This document shows positions 52,282 to 61,085 of a stretch of 64,000 nucleotides of DNA, piece by piece. Made by a program: the position numbers and the translations under genes. Below the pieces are notes generated by a model, which saw only the letters and a program-made list of their open reading frames with translations, was not told where the DNA came from and did no database searches. Within the stretch, counting starts at the first letter, position 1; each line of letters begins with the position of its first letter. This DNA comes from Tenacibaculum sp. Bg11-29 (GTDB lineage Bacteria; Bacteroidota; Bacteroidia; Flavobacteriales; Flavobacteriaceae), in NCBI RefSeq assembly GCF_002836595.1, contig NZ_PJBB01000003.1, forward strand, positions 1,859,001 to 1,923,000, read 5' to 3'.

Positions 52282-54006
52282 ATGAAAACACAATATAAAC
52301 AGACATTAATCTTATTCACCCTTCTTATGGGGATGAATATTAAAGCCCAAATCAGTGAAGGAGGGACGCCTTATTTTGCATCAAAATCAGTAGCGGAATC
52401 ATATAGTATACCAAAAATTAGCATGCCGCCAATTAATCTCGAAAAAAGAAAACAAGAAGGCAACGAAAAACCTTATCAATTTGCGTATGCTCATAAGGTA
52501 AATATCAACCCTAACAATTCTGGAACATGGCATACATTGTCTAATGGAGATAAATACTGGGTGCTGGAGATAGAATCAAAAGGAGCTAAATCTCTTAATT
52601 TTACATTTTCAGATTTTTATTTACCAAAAGGAGCTAAGCTATTTTTTTATAACAAAAGCCGTTCTGACATCAAAGGAGCATTTACACATAAAAACAATAA
52701 ATCGTATCGAAAACTAGGAGTTGCTCCTATAAAAGGGGATCAGATAATTATAGAATATTACCACCCAGTACAATTATCAGAAAAACCTGCTTTGCAACTT
52801 GCTACAGTAGGTCATGATTATAAAGGAGTCTTTAAACTAGCAAATTCTATATATAAATCAAAAAACACGACGAAAGCCAAATTTGGAGAGTCTCAAGACT
52901 GTCATGTGAACGTAGCTTGCCCTTTAGGGAATCGTTGGGATAAGCAGATTAGATCTGTAGTACTCTACGCTACTAATAATGGAACAGGCCTAGGGTCTGG
53001 TGTATTAATAAATAACACAAATCAAGACCGTACTCCATATTTGTTAACAGCTTCTCACGTCGCAGGAGACAGGAGACTTGATATACAAACAGCGATGTTC
53101 ATCTTTAATTATCAATCATCTACTTGCGCTAATCCACAAACAGAGCCATCTATCGCTAACTCAATTTCTGGAGGAGAGTTTATGAAGGCTGATCTATCTT
53201 CAGTTCCTATTGAAGGAAATCCAGATGGGCAAGGAAATCCTACAAGAACACGTAATGAATCGAGAGGCGTAGATTTTACGTTAGTAAAATTATCTTCTCC
53301 TATCCCTGCATCTTATAGAGCCTATTATAGTGGATGGAATGCCTCGAACACCCCTCCTTCATCTTTTATAGGAATTCATCACCCAGCAGGAGATATCAAA
53401 AAGATTTCTTTCGGAACAGGTATAAAACGCCCACCAGTTGGATTTTCTCCTATAAATCCTTTAAACGAAAGACAAAAACAATATTTCTGGGAAGTTAACT
53501 GGACAACAGGCTCTACAGAAGGAGGCTCTTCAGGGTCTCCATTATTTAACCCAAGTGGTAATACTATTGGTATTTTACAAGGAGGAAACTCTGGATGCGG
53601 CAACTCTGCTTCAGATTTCTATGTAGCTTTTAATCGTATTTTACCTTTTCTAAAAAACTATTTAGCCCCAGGAAGTCGCGCAAACTCTTTAAATGGAATA
53701 GAAAATAGTGGTAACGGTAACCTTGACCCTAGGAGAAGGAGCATTAAATCAGCAGAGACAGAATCATCTATCACTTTATTCCCTAACCCCGTACAAAATA
53801 CATTAAATATAACTAGTAATAACATCAATTATAAGGAAACATCCCTAGATATTTTCACAATATCAGGTAATATAATTGATAAAAAACTTTATTCAATTAA
53901 GCAACAAACAGCCAACAAACTAGAAATTAATGTTCATCAATTACCCAAAGGAGTTTACCTTATAAAAGTAAACAACACTACAAAAAAGTTTGTTATTTCA
54001 AAGTAA
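52282..54006 (+). CDS. T9SS-exported lysyl-endopeptidase-like serine protease
   Basis: A 574-residue protein: signal peptide (about 1-22, ending NIKAQ), an N-terminal prodomain-like beta region (~25-205), and a trypsin-fold catalytic domain (~207-465) of the lysyl endopeptidase (protease I) type, beginning CHVNVACPLG. The triad is visible: H259 in LLTASHVAGD, D331 in GVDFTLVKL, S417 in GGSSGSPLF. GIHHPAGDIKKIS is also typical of the family. The final ~80 residues are a type A T9SS sorting domain (LFPNPVQNTLNI ... LPKGVYLIKV). It should cut proteins outside the cell, perhaps after lysine. Lies in an islet with other signs of transfer. Confidence 0.9.
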   Translation: MKTQYKQTLILFTLLMGMNIKAQISEGGTPYFASKSVAESYSIPKISMPPINLEKRKQEGNEKPYQFAYAHKVNINPNNSGTWHTLSNGDKYWVLEIESKGAKSLNFTFSDFYLPKGAKLFFYNKSRSDIKGAFTHKNNKSYRKLGVAPIKGDQIIIEYYHPVQLSEKPALQLATVGHDYKGVFKLANSIYKSKNTTKAKFGESQDCHVNVACPLGNRWDKQIRSVVLYATNNGTGLGSGVLINNTNQDRTPYLLTASHVAGDRRLDIQTAMFIFNYQSSTCANPQTEPSIANSISGGEFMKADLSSVPIEGNPDGQGNPTRTRNESRGVDFTLVKLSSPIPASYRAYYSGWNASNTPPSSFIGIHHPAGDIKKISFGTGIKRPPVGFSPINPLNERQKQYFWEVNWTTGSTEGGSSGSPLFNPSGNTIGILQGGNSGCGNSASDFYVAFNRILPFLKNYLAPGSRANSLNGIENSGNGNLDPRRRSIKSAETESSITLFPNPVQNTLNITSNNINYKETSLDIFTISGNIIDKKLYSIKQQTANKLEINVHQLPKGVYLIKVNNTTKKFVISK

Positions 54007-54164
54007 CAAGCGAAGTATATAATGTGTTTTTATTTACTGTTAAGAGTAAATCAACTCGATATTCTCAGAGCAGCTAAGCCTCTATTATCAGGTAAATGAT
54101 GAATAACTAAGATCAATAAACTGTGGGATTCATAGACATCCTTTCTTTATAATCTTTAACTGTA

Positions 54165-54206
54165 CCAAATTCCAAGACCTTATAAAATCTTGGAATTTGG
54201 TTTTTC
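54165..54206 (+). terminator. Terminator after the islet protease gene
   Basis: A 13-bp perfect stem CCAAATTCCAAGA / TCTTGGAATTTGG with a 10-base loop and TTTTTC, about 160 bases after the stop. Confidence 0.75.
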
Positions 54207-54274
54207 AATATGCTTTCTTAACTTACATCATTGAAGTGGGCTTGCAACAAAAAAGCGGACAAATTTTCTAAGAC

Positions 54275-54610
54275 CTATGCTACATATTTAAATTTATAAA
54301 ACTTTAGTTCTACTTCATATGGAGTTTTATATCCTAATGAAGAGTGCAAACGTTTTTTGTTATACCATATTTCTAGATACTCAAAATGCTAGTTTTAGTT
54401 TGTTGTATAGTTTTAAATTGATTTCCAGAAATTAGTTCAAGTTTTAGTGTTTAAAAAAAGGACTTTGCTACTGCATTACCCCAACAATTTCTTTTTCTAC
54501 TCATAGATTGTGTAACCAAAGAATTCGATTTAATGAGTTTTCTAAATTCTTTAGAAGCATATTGTATACCTCTATCATAATGAAAAAGTAAAGAGTTATC
54601 AAAACAATTT
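54275..54610 (-). pseudogene. Broken IS3-family transposase (orfB, C-terminal third)
   Basis: On the - strand: NSLLFHYDRGIQYASKEF, then SLVTQSMSRKRNCWGNAVAK, SFF, a TAA in place of a Lys codon, TLKLELISGNQFKTIQQTK, a one-base loss, and EYLEIWYNKKRLHSSLGYKT ... ending YVA-TAG at 54275. The DRGIQY and NAVA.SFF blocks are those of IS3-type DDE transposases, but the last catalytic Glu is replaced by Lys (NAVAK). The 5' part is missing beyond ~54610. A possible element end (GCTTGCAACAAAAAAGCGGA) follows at 54240-54259. Confidence 0.85.
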
Positions 54611-54682
54611 ATTGTGAAATAAATACTTAATTTTTCTATATTTTATTGACATATAAGGAGGTAGTAAACAAATTTGTATACA

Positions 54683-54714
54683 AAAAAACTCAGAGAAATT
54701 TCTCTGAGTTTTTT
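54683..54714. terminator. Terminator after pdhC
   Basis: Perfect 32-bp palindrome (AAAAAACTCAGAGAAA and complement), 25 bases after the pdhC stop on the - strand. Confidence 0.9.
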
Positions 54715-54738
54715 ATATATAAAATATAATAATTTTAA

Positions 54739-56367
54739 CTATGCTAACATTGTAACAGGGTTTTCAATAAACGTTTTTAATGTTTGTAAAAACTGAGCAC
54801 CTACTGCACCGTCAACAGTTCTGTGATCGCAAGCTAAAGTTAATTTCATTGTGTTACCTACAACAATTTCTCCGTTCTTAACTACTGGTTTTTGTATGAT
54901 AGCTCCAACAGATAAAATAGCTGAATTAGGTTGGTTTATGATAGAAGTAAAACTTTCAATACCAAACATACCTAAGTTAGAAACAGTAAAAGTACTTCCT
55001 TGCATTTCTGCCGGAGAAATTTTCTTATTTCTTGCTTTACCAGCTAAGTCACGTACTGAACTTCCTATTTGAGTTAAACTTAAAGCATCAGTATATTTTA
55101 CAACTGGTACAACTAAACCTTCATCAACAGCTACAGCTACACCAACATGTATGTGGCTATGAAATAAAGTTGTGTTATCTGTCCAAGAAGTATTTACTTG
55201 TGGGTGCTTTTTTAAAGCCATTGCACATGCCTTAACTACCATATCGTTAAAAGATACTTTGGTGTCAGGAATTGCATTGATTGTTTTACGAGAAGCCATT
55301 GCGTTGTCCATATCTACTTCAATATTTAAGTAGAAATGAGGAGCTGAGAATTTAGAATTCCCTAATGCTTTAGCAATTGCCTTACGCATTTGAGAATTTT
55401 TAACTTCAGAAGTATTTTCTTCTCCAGCAACTGCAAAATTAGTAACAGCAGTTGTGTTAGAAGTAGTCGTTGGCGAAGATACAGTAGCTTCTGTTTTTGC
55501 AGAAGGAGTGTAGTTTTCTATATCTTTTTTAACAATACGTCCGTTTTCACCAGAACCATTAACATCAGCTAAATTAATTCCTTTATCCTTTGCTATTTTT
55601 TTAGCTAAAGGAGAAGCAAATATTCTTCCTTTAGAAGTAGTAGTTGTTACAGTTTCTACAACTGCTTTAACCTCTTCTTTATGGCTTTCTATTTTTTCTT
55701 CAGTTTTTACCGAAGTAGTTACGTTTCCCGAAGTTTGAGCAGCAAGTACTGTAGCTACATCTGTTCCTTCCTTACCAATAATAGCAAGTAAACTATCTAC
55801 AGGAGCAGCTTCACCTTCTTGAACACCAATATGTAATAAAACACCTTCGTTAAAAGATTCAAATTCCATAGTTGCTTTATCAGTTTCGATTTCAGCTAAA
55901 ATATCACCTTCTTCAATTTTATCACCAACTTTTTTTAACCAAGAAGCTACAGTTCCTTCTTCCATCGTATCACTTAAACGAGGCATGTTTATAACAATAG
56001 CTCCTTCGGGCATTGCTATAGCTTCATTATCTGTAGAACTTTGTTGATTCGAACTTGTTTCAGTTTTTGGTGCTTCTTTAGTTTCGGTAGGAGCAACATT
56101 TTTATTTAATAAAGCAGAAATATCTTCACCTTCTTCACCAATAATAGCTAATAAAGTATCAACTGGTGATGCTTCACCTTCTTGAACACCAATATGTAAT
56201 AAAACACCTTCGTTAAAAGATTCAAACTCCATAGTTGCTTTATCAGTTTCGATTTCTGCTAAAATGTCACCTTCTTCAATTTTATCACCAACTTTCTTTA
56301 ACCAAGAAGCTACTACTCCTTCTTCCATCGTGTCGCTTAAGCGAGGCATGTTTATAATTATAGCCAT
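54739..56367 (-). CDS. pdhC: Pyruvate dehydrogenase complex E2, dihydrolipoamide acetyltransferase
   Basis: A 542-residue protein with two lipoyl domains (about 2-78 and 123-199), each with the lipoylated lysine in ETDKATMEFES, separated by Pro/Ala/Thr/Glu-rich linkers; a peripheral subunit-binding domain (about 245-290, FASPLAKKIAKDKGINL); and the catalytic domain (about 310-542) with DHRTVDGAVGAQFL. It moves the acetyl group from E1 to CoA. The two lipoyl coding parts are nearly identical at DNA level (55808-55991 and 56171-56354). 3 bases after pdhA. Its 3' end is repeated at 51923. Confidence 0.95.
   Translation of the reverse strand: MAIIINMPRLSDTMEEGVVASWLKKVGDKIEEGDILAEIETDKATMEFESFNEGVLLHIGVQEGEASPVDTLLAIIGEEGEDISALLNKNVAPTETKEAPKTETSSNQQSSTDNEAIAMPEGAIVINMPRLSDTMEEGTVASWLKKVGDKIEEGDILAEIETDKATMEFESFNEGVLLHIGVQEGEAAPVDSLLAIIGKEGTDVATVLAAQTSGNVTTSVKTEEKIESHKEEVKAVVETVTTTTSKGRIFASPLAKKIAKDKGINLADVNGSGENGRIVKKDIENYTPSAKTEATVSSPTTTSNTTAVTNFAVAGEENTSEVKNSQMRKAIAKALGNSKFSAPHFYLNIEVDMDNAMASRKTINAIPDTKVSFNDMVVKACAMALKKHPQVNTSWTDNTTLFHSHIHVGVAVAVDEGLVVPVVKYTDALSLTQIGSSVRDLAGKARNKKISPAEMQGSTFTVSNLGMFGIESFTSIINQPNSAILSVGAIIQKPVVKNGEIVVGNTMKLTLACDHRTVDGAVGAQFLQTLKTFIENPVTMLA
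55808..55991 (-). repeat. Lipoyl-domain coding repeat, copy 2
   Basis: Matches 56171-56354 at all but about ten of 184 positions, offset exactly 363 bases (121 codons), in frame. It encodes the second lipoyl domain of pdhC. Confidence 0.9.
56171..56354 (-). repeat. Lipoyl-domain coding repeat, copy 1
   Basis: Partner of 55808-55991; encodes the first lipoyl domain of pdhC. Such close copies suggest recent duplication or continuing gene conversion. Confidence 0.9.
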
Positions 56368-56370
56368 GGT

Positions 56371-57366
56371 TTACTTAGATTTTATAAATGGATAATCTTC
56401 TTGTTCGTATACCATATCATATAATTGATTCGTTTCTGGATACGGAGAGTCTTCAGCAAATTTTTCACATTCGCTTACAGAGCTTTTTACTTCTTTATTA
56501 ATAGCTTCTATTTCTTCTTCTGAAGCATAGCTATTTTCTTTTATGATCTCTAATACTTGCGTAATAGGATCTATTTTTTTGTATTCTGCTACTTCGTCTT
56601 TTGTACGGTAGTGTTGTGCATCAGACATTGAGTGACCTCTGTAACGATATGTTTTCATTTCTAAGAAAGTTGGACCTTCACCACGACGAGCTCTTTGAAT
56701 AGCTTCATCTACAGCTTCAGCAACTTTTATAGGATTCATTCCATCAACAGGTCCACAAGGCATTTCGTACCCTAAACCTAGTTTCCAAATATCAGTATGA
56801 TTAGCTGTTCTTTCTACAGAAGTTCCCATTGCATAACCATTATTTTCAACAATAAATATTACTGGTAATTTCCAGTTCATAGCCATGTTAAATGTTTCAT
56901 GTAGTGAACCCTGACGAGCAGCACCATCACCAAAACAACATAATGTTACTGCATCATTACCTTTATATTTATCACCAAAAGCTAATCCTGCTCCTAATGG
57001 AATTTGACCACCAACGATCCCGTGACCTCCATAAAAACGATGTTCTTTTGAGAAAATATGCATTGAACCTCCCATTCCTTGAGAAGTACCTGTAACTTTA
57101 CCATATAGTTCTGCCATTACGCGTTTAGGATCTTCACCCATACCTATTGGTTGTACATGGTTACGGTATGCTGTAATCATTTTATCTTTAGTTAAGTCCA
57201 TTGCGTGCAATGCACCTGCTAAAACAGCCTCTTGACCGTTATATAAGTGTAAAAACCCCCTTACTTTCTGTTGAATGTAAACAGCTGCAAGCTTATCTTC
57301 AAATTTTCTCCAGAAAAGCATGTCTCTATACCAGTTGATATAGGTTTCTTTGGTAATTTTATTCAT
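56371..57366 (-). CDS. pdhA: Pyruvate dehydrogenase E1 component, alpha subunit
   Basis: A 331-residue protein with the thiamine diphosphate motif GDGAARQGSLHETFNMAM ... ENN (GDG-x(24-27)-NN type), RGHSMSDAQHYRTKDE phosphorylation-loop-like region, and YRNHVQPIGMG. It decarboxylates pyruvate together with a beta subunit, which is not coded in this window; in many Bacteroidota pdhB lies elsewhere. Forms an operon with pdhC. Confidence 0.95.
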   Translation of the reverse strand: MNKITKETYINWYRDMLFWRKFEDKLAAVYIQQKVRGFLHLYNGQEAVLAGALHAMDLTKDKMITAYRNHVQPIGMGEDPKRVMAELYGKVTGTSQGMGGSMHIFSKEHRFYGGHGIVGGQIPLGAGLAFGDKYKGNDAVTLCCFGDGAARQGSLHETFNMAMNWKLPVIFIVENNGYAMGTSVERTANHTDIWKLGLGYEMPCGPVDGMNPIKVAEAVDEAIQRARRGEGPTFLEMKTYRYRGHSMSDAQHYRTKDEVAEYKKIDPITQVLEIIKENSYASEEEIEAINKEVKSSVSECEKFAEDSPYPETNQLYDMVYEQEDYPFIKSK

Positions 57367-57422
57367 TATATACTAGTTGTTTGTTTAAAGTTTATTTGTT
57401 ACTCTTGTTAAAAACCTAACTG

Positions 57423-57430
57423 CAAAAGTA
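57423..57430 (-). promoter_or_regulatory. -7 promoter element for pdhA-pdhC
   Basis: On the - strand TACTTTTG, a full match to TAnnTTTG, 56 bases before the pdhA start. No TTG at the usual -33 spacing. Confidence 0.5.
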
Positions 57431-57506
57431 AGTAGTTTTTAGTAATTTTAAAAAGGTTCTTGTTAAAAGTTGCTGCAAGGTTTTTTTGATGTTAAAACCT
57501 CTTAAT

Positions 57507-58187
57507 TTATTTTTTTTGTTTAGCTATTATAATTGATGCTTTTGCATCGGTAGCTAAATTCCATTGGTTAGAAGAAATTAACATACCTGCATCGTTATAA
57601 ATTTTAAAACCTGCTGTATTTGGCCCTGAAGAACCTTGGTTTAATGCTAAAATTTCTATTGTATTTATTCCTTCATCTAAAGGTATGTTAAATGATTGAT
57701 AACTTTTTTTTAGCGTTATGTTACTAATAACGGGTATGTCATTAACGTAGATACTTACCTTATCTCCATCAGGGTATTGAAAATCTCTACAAATAATATT
57801 TACACTTTCAGATTTTGTACTAAAACTTCCTAAATCTTGATCTATAATAGGGTATTGGTACATGCCATTTATTTTCTGAAAACCTTTTAAATATTGTTCT
57901 TCGGCTATTTTTGCCTTGGTTAATATACCTTTGTTTTCTAGATTTTTTTCAGCTTGTTTCTTATTATATTCTTTTTGTTGCTTTGTGTGTGCAGTTTTAA
58001 AACCATTGTTGTTTTTAAAGCCTAGCGATTCTGGTTTTTCACCTTTTTTTGTAGAAGCGGGCACTATTCCAAACGAAGAGTTCGTATTATCTTTTTTATT
58101 TCCAAAAGAACCATCGAGTTGTGCATAGCTTTGTAAGCTGATACTTAGTATACTGATGATTAAAAAAGTGTGTATGTTTTTTTTCAT
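57507..58187 (-). CDS. Secreted protein of unknown function
   Basis: A 226-residue protein with a signal peptide (ending SLQSYAQ). Residues ~24-110 are polar, charged and low in complexity (FGNKKDNTNSSFG, TKQQKEYNKKQAEKNL). The C-terminal ~115 residues form a compact beta domain: NIICRDFQYPDGDKVSIYVN, then SFNIPLDEGINTIEILALNQ and SSGPNTAGFKIYND, as in Ig-like domains that hold other chains. No family was named with confidence. Upstream of pdhA on the same strand but 140 bases away. Confidence 0.7.
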   Translation of the reverse strand: MKKNIHTFLIISILSISLQSYAQLDGSFGNKKDNTNSSFGIVPASTKKGEKPESLGFKNNNGFKTAHTKQQKEYNKKQAEKNLENKGILTKAKIAEEQYLKGFQKINGMYQYPIIDQDLGSFSTKSESVNIICRDFQYPDGDKVSIYVNDIPVISNITLKKSYQSFNIPLDEGINTIEILALNQGSSGPNTAGFKIYNDAGMLISSNQWNLATDAKASIIIAKQKK

Positions 58188-58252
58188 TGTAAATAAATCT
58201 AAGCAAATATAATGCCGATGTTTTTGGTTTATTACAAAAAAAGCGTTAAAAC

Positions 58253-58918
58253 TTATTTTACAGGAAATTTAAAATATGTTTTTGGAAACGGTTCGTATCG
58301 TAACGTAAAATGCCACCATTCGTTGGTATAAGGTCTAAAGCCATTTTTACGCATTACACTTTGTAACAATTGCCTATTTTCTTTTTGTTCTTTAGTTAAT
58401 TCAGCATAAGACATATGAGATGAAATTCCAAAAAAGTCAAATGGGCTTCCCATATCTAATTCCTTATTTGTTTTTAAATCAATAATTGTTAAATCTGCAG
58501 TACTACCACGAGAATGTCCTGATCTAGATGAAATATACCCTTTTTTAAACAGGTGTCTTTTATTTACACGAGGGTAGTATTGCTGTTTCATTAAAGTGTC
58601 ATTTATAACACGTGCCCATTTTACAAAATGATTTACAGCCTTTTGTGGACGGTATGCATCAAAAATTTTAAGACTTAATTCTTTTTCCAATAACTCGGCT
58701 TGTACTTTTTTTAATGCCGTTGCTGCTTGTGTAGTAATAATAAGTACATTTTCTTCATAACCATTTATAGATGTACCTATAAAGTTGTTATTAGAGCAAT
58801 ACCTTAGTTCTTGTTTAATTGTAGGTGCTATATCTTTTACATAAGAAAAACCTTTAGGCAGTTTTTGAGCTTGTAAAATATAAGAAGAAAATAATAATAA
58901 AGAGAAAATCCATTTCAT
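58253..58918 (-). CDS. M15 family D-Ala-D-Ala dipeptidase (VanX/DdpX-like)
   Basis: A 221-residue exported protein (signal MKWIFSLLLFSSYILQAQK). VanX-type zinc motif SGHSRGSTADLTIIDL (SxHxxGxxxD) and C-terminal EWWHFTL with the catalytic Glu and third ligand His; also IFDAYRPQKAVN and MGSPFDFFGISSH. It hydrolyses D-Ala-D-Ala, here most likely for peptidoglycan recycling, as no van cluster is nearby. Confidence 0.92.
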   Translation of the reverse strand: MKWIFSLLLFSSYILQAQKLPKGFSYVKDIAPTIKQELRYCSNNNFIGTSINGYEENVLIITTQAATALKKVQAELLEKELSLKIFDAYRPQKAVNHFVKWARVINDTLMKQQYYPRVNKRHLFKKGYISSRSGHSRGSTADLTIIDLKTNKELDMGSPFDFFGISSHMSYAELTKEQKENRQLLQSVMRKNGFRPYTNEWWHFTLRYEPFPKTYFKFPVK

Positions 58919-59133
58919 TGGGTAAAAATAAGGAAATGATTTTTAAAAAAAAATCAGCTAAATATGAAGTTTAAAAATTGAAAAATAAGAATGTATTTTT
59001 TTTGTTAAATATGTTTTTTTTAATAGTTTTTTCTGTTTAATTGTTGTTTATTATGAGTAAAAGTTAAATTATATTTATATATTGTCTTTTTTTAATGTGT
59101 ATTATATATGTAATCCGTAATCCCCATAATTAT

Positions 59134-59421
59134 ATGAACGTAGTTAGTGAAATTCAAAGTATTGAAAAAGAACAGATTAAGTTTTTAACTTTTTCTAAAT
59201 CAGAAGTTTTAAGAAAGAAAAACGATCAGCTTAATCGATTTTTAGATTTAAAAAGAGCTTTAGCTCTTGGTAATTTAGAAAGAGGAAAAGTAAAAATAAC
59301 CTTTGTAGATGATATAGGGTTGAAAATGGTAGAGACTACTATTTGGGCATTGACCGATGAATCAGTAATATTAAAAAAATCAACTATTATACCGCTACAA
59401 AGAATTTTAAAAGTAGCGTAA
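59134..59421 (+). CDS. Conserved small protein of unknown function
   Basis: A 95-residue protein from the ATG 59134 (MNVVSEIQSIEKEQIKFLTF). A helical charged first half (SEVLRKKNDQLNRFLDLKRA) is followed by a small beta domain (GKVKITFVDDIGLKMVETTI ... PLQRILKV), like proteins of this size seen in other Flavobacteria. An ATG at 59095 adds a tail unlikely to be native. Ends at a strong terminator. Confidence 0.7.
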   Translation: MNVVSEIQSIEKEQIKFLTFSKSEVLRKKNDQLNRFLDLKRALALGNLERGKVKITFVDDIGLKMVETTIWALTDESVILKKSTIIPLQRILKVA

Positions 59422-59424
59422 ATA

Positions 59425-59460
59425 ACAAAAACCCTCACTTTATAAAGTGAGGGTTTTTGT
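59425..59460 (+). terminator. Terminator after the small conserved gene
   Basis: Perfect 36-bp palindrome centred at 59442.5 (ACCCTCACTTTA and complement, with A/T runs), 4 bases after the stop. Confidence 0.9.
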
Positions 59461-59614
59461 TGTTATAAACATTGATTAGAACTCTCATTTTTTTGTAAAG
59501 TGTATGAAGTTTCTCCTTCTAATGTATGTTTTATAAATAAAGGATTCTTTTTAAATGAAGATGAGAAGTGGATGAAAGTCCATTTATTTGGTAAAAATAA
59601 TGTAATAGATTTAA

Positions 59615-59655
59615 ATGTTTTGTTAACGGTCTCGTATAAGAATAGTAGGGGATTT
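59615..59655. repeat. Dispersed intergenic repeat, left copy
   Basis: ATGTTTTGTTAACGGT (59615-59630) is identical to 61980-61995, and the next ~25 bases stay similar (CTCGTATAAGAATAGT against TTTGTGTATGATTAGT). Same orientation. The rest of the gap 59461-59834 shows no gene. Confidence 0.55.
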
Positions 59656-59834
59656 TAAAAAGCAAATTTTTCCGTCTATGATCTACTGTAAATATAAAAA
59701 AGCGACTTTGATTAGGTACCAAAGCCACTATTATTTTTATACATTGTAACCAAACGTATGTACAAGTAGTATCAAAATTATGAATACTGAATTTATTGTT
59801 ATTTCTTACAATTCAACTGGTAAATTTGTTCTTG

Positions 59835-61013
59835 TTAACGGGAGCCAATTTGGTTCTCGAGTCTTTGCAGCCACCTTTTAGCAAGTGAAAAATTTGGATC
59901 AATTGTCAGAGCTTTTTGGAACATGACCTTAGCACTTTTAAGCTGACCTTGAGCTCTGCGTAAAAGACCCATTCCGAGATAAGATTCCTTCCCTTCAGGA
60001 TACACTTCTAAGGAATATTGAAATATTTCTTCTGCGGCAATTAAATTCTTACTTCTTATAGTGACAAAACCAAGGTCAAATATGATCGATATAGGTGGCT
60101 GGATTTCATATCCGTATCGTTTTGATAACCTATCGAAATGTTGTGTCACTTTATCCAACGATTCCAGGTTTTTACGGAAATTGAAGGGGTTGAAGTCAGG
60201 ATATAACGTAAGAAGGTACTGTGTGAAATCCATGGCTGGTACATGACCCTGGTTCACCAATTCATCCACTTTATAAGTTAAACTCTCTGGTTTATGGTCC
60301 GCTAAAACACGAATGAATTCAGAAACGTGATTTGTTAACCCCTCATCATCGCTGTAAATGATGTGTAGAAATCTGTTTTCCGAAAGCGTTTTTAACGCAC
60401 CTGATTTTATTTTTTGTTGAAGCTCTGTTGGTATGATACTAAGGGACGGACTGCTTGCGAAGTAGCCATTAAACAGAAGAGGGTTGTTGAGCAGCGTGTA
60501 AACACAGAAAAAACCACTGTTAGAACCGCCAAAAAGGACTTTGAACGGAGCAGTCCGGTAGTTATTATCTACTTGCGGCATCAGCTCTGTCTCAAAGAAG
60601 TTAATATAATTATCCGGAATTGTTGTGTCTTGATTTTCTCTTGTTGGCAACAAAATACTATTTCCTTCGGGTAAATCTATTCCAATAAGTATCATCTCAG
60701 GAATTTGTCCTTCGCCCATGTAGTCTAGTGTAGAAGCTAACATGGCGAACCGAGCTCGGTAATCTGAACCCAACATATACAGCACGGGATAGGTTTTACT
60801 GGAACTATCGTAGTTAGCAGGTAAATGGATTGATAGTGGAATAGTCTTGTTTAGTACTTTTGATTGAAGTGAAGATGTTTTTCCCAAGGTAACTGCTGGT
60901 TCACTGTGCTCTGTTAAACGAGAATAATCAGGATCGTTTTCTACCTTTTCTTGAGCAAAGACAGTGTTTAGCGATAAAGCACATGTCAATATTAATAATT
61001 TCGTTGTTTTCAT
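59835..61013 (-). CDS. Exported alpha/beta-hydrolase esterase with C-terminal TPR repeats
   Basis: A 392-residue protein, signal peptide MKTTKLLILTCALSLNTVFA. Residues ~45-270 are an esterase D/BesA-like hydrolase: LPANYDSSSKTYPVLYMLGS, nucleophile in FGGSNSGFF (the usual GHSFGG pattern with Ser at the fifth place), NPLLFNGYFASSPSL, and a late GHVPAMDF histidine. Residues ~310-392 hold two TPR units (AEEIFQYSLEVYPEGKESYL, SAKVMFQKALTIDPNFSLA). Relatives cut siderophore or carbohydrate esters. Its DNA is visibly richer in G and C than the genes around it. ATG 61013 chosen for the signal peptide; ATG 61049 is in frame upstream. Confidence 0.85.
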   Translation of the reverse strand: MKTTKLLILTCALSLNTVFAQEKVENDPDYSRLTEHSEPAVTLGKTSSLQSKVLNKTIPLSIHLPANYDSSSKTYPVLYMLGSDYRARFAMLASTLDYMGEGQIPEMILIGIDLPEGNSILLPTRENQDTTIPDNYINFFETELMPQVDNNYRTAPFKVLFGGSNSGFFCVYTLLNNPLLFNGYFASSPSLSIIPTELQQKIKSGALKTLSENRFLHIIYSDDEGLTNHVSEFIRVLADHKPESLTYKVDELVNQGHVPAMDFTQYLLTLYPDFNPFNFRKNLESLDKVTQHFDRLSKRYGYEIQPPISIIFDLGFVTIRSKNLIAAEEIFQYSLEVYPEGKESYLGMGLLRRAQGQLKSAKVMFQKALTIDPNFSLAKRWLQRLENQIGSR

Positions 61014-61085
61014 GTTTTCTTTCTTTATTATAAATGTGTTATTTCTCATTGTTATAATTAGAAAACAAATGTATTTCCTGAGAGA

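Larger units (their letters stand above)
51927..54777. mobile_element. Putative genomic islet between 35-bp direct repeats at the pdhC 3' end
   Basis: The direct repeats 51927-51961 and 54743-54777 bracket about 2.8 kb with one T9SS protease gene and a broken IS3-family transposase. Duplication of a gene's 3' end is the mark of site-specific integration that rebuilds the target gene. No integrase is present now, so the element is incomplete, or the repeat came from another recombination event. Protease codon use looks less AT-rich than its neighbours. Confidence 0.55.

Noticed and set aside
59531..59728. 65-residue frame on the - strand
   Set aside because: Runs through a dispersed repeat and has no protein-like pattern.
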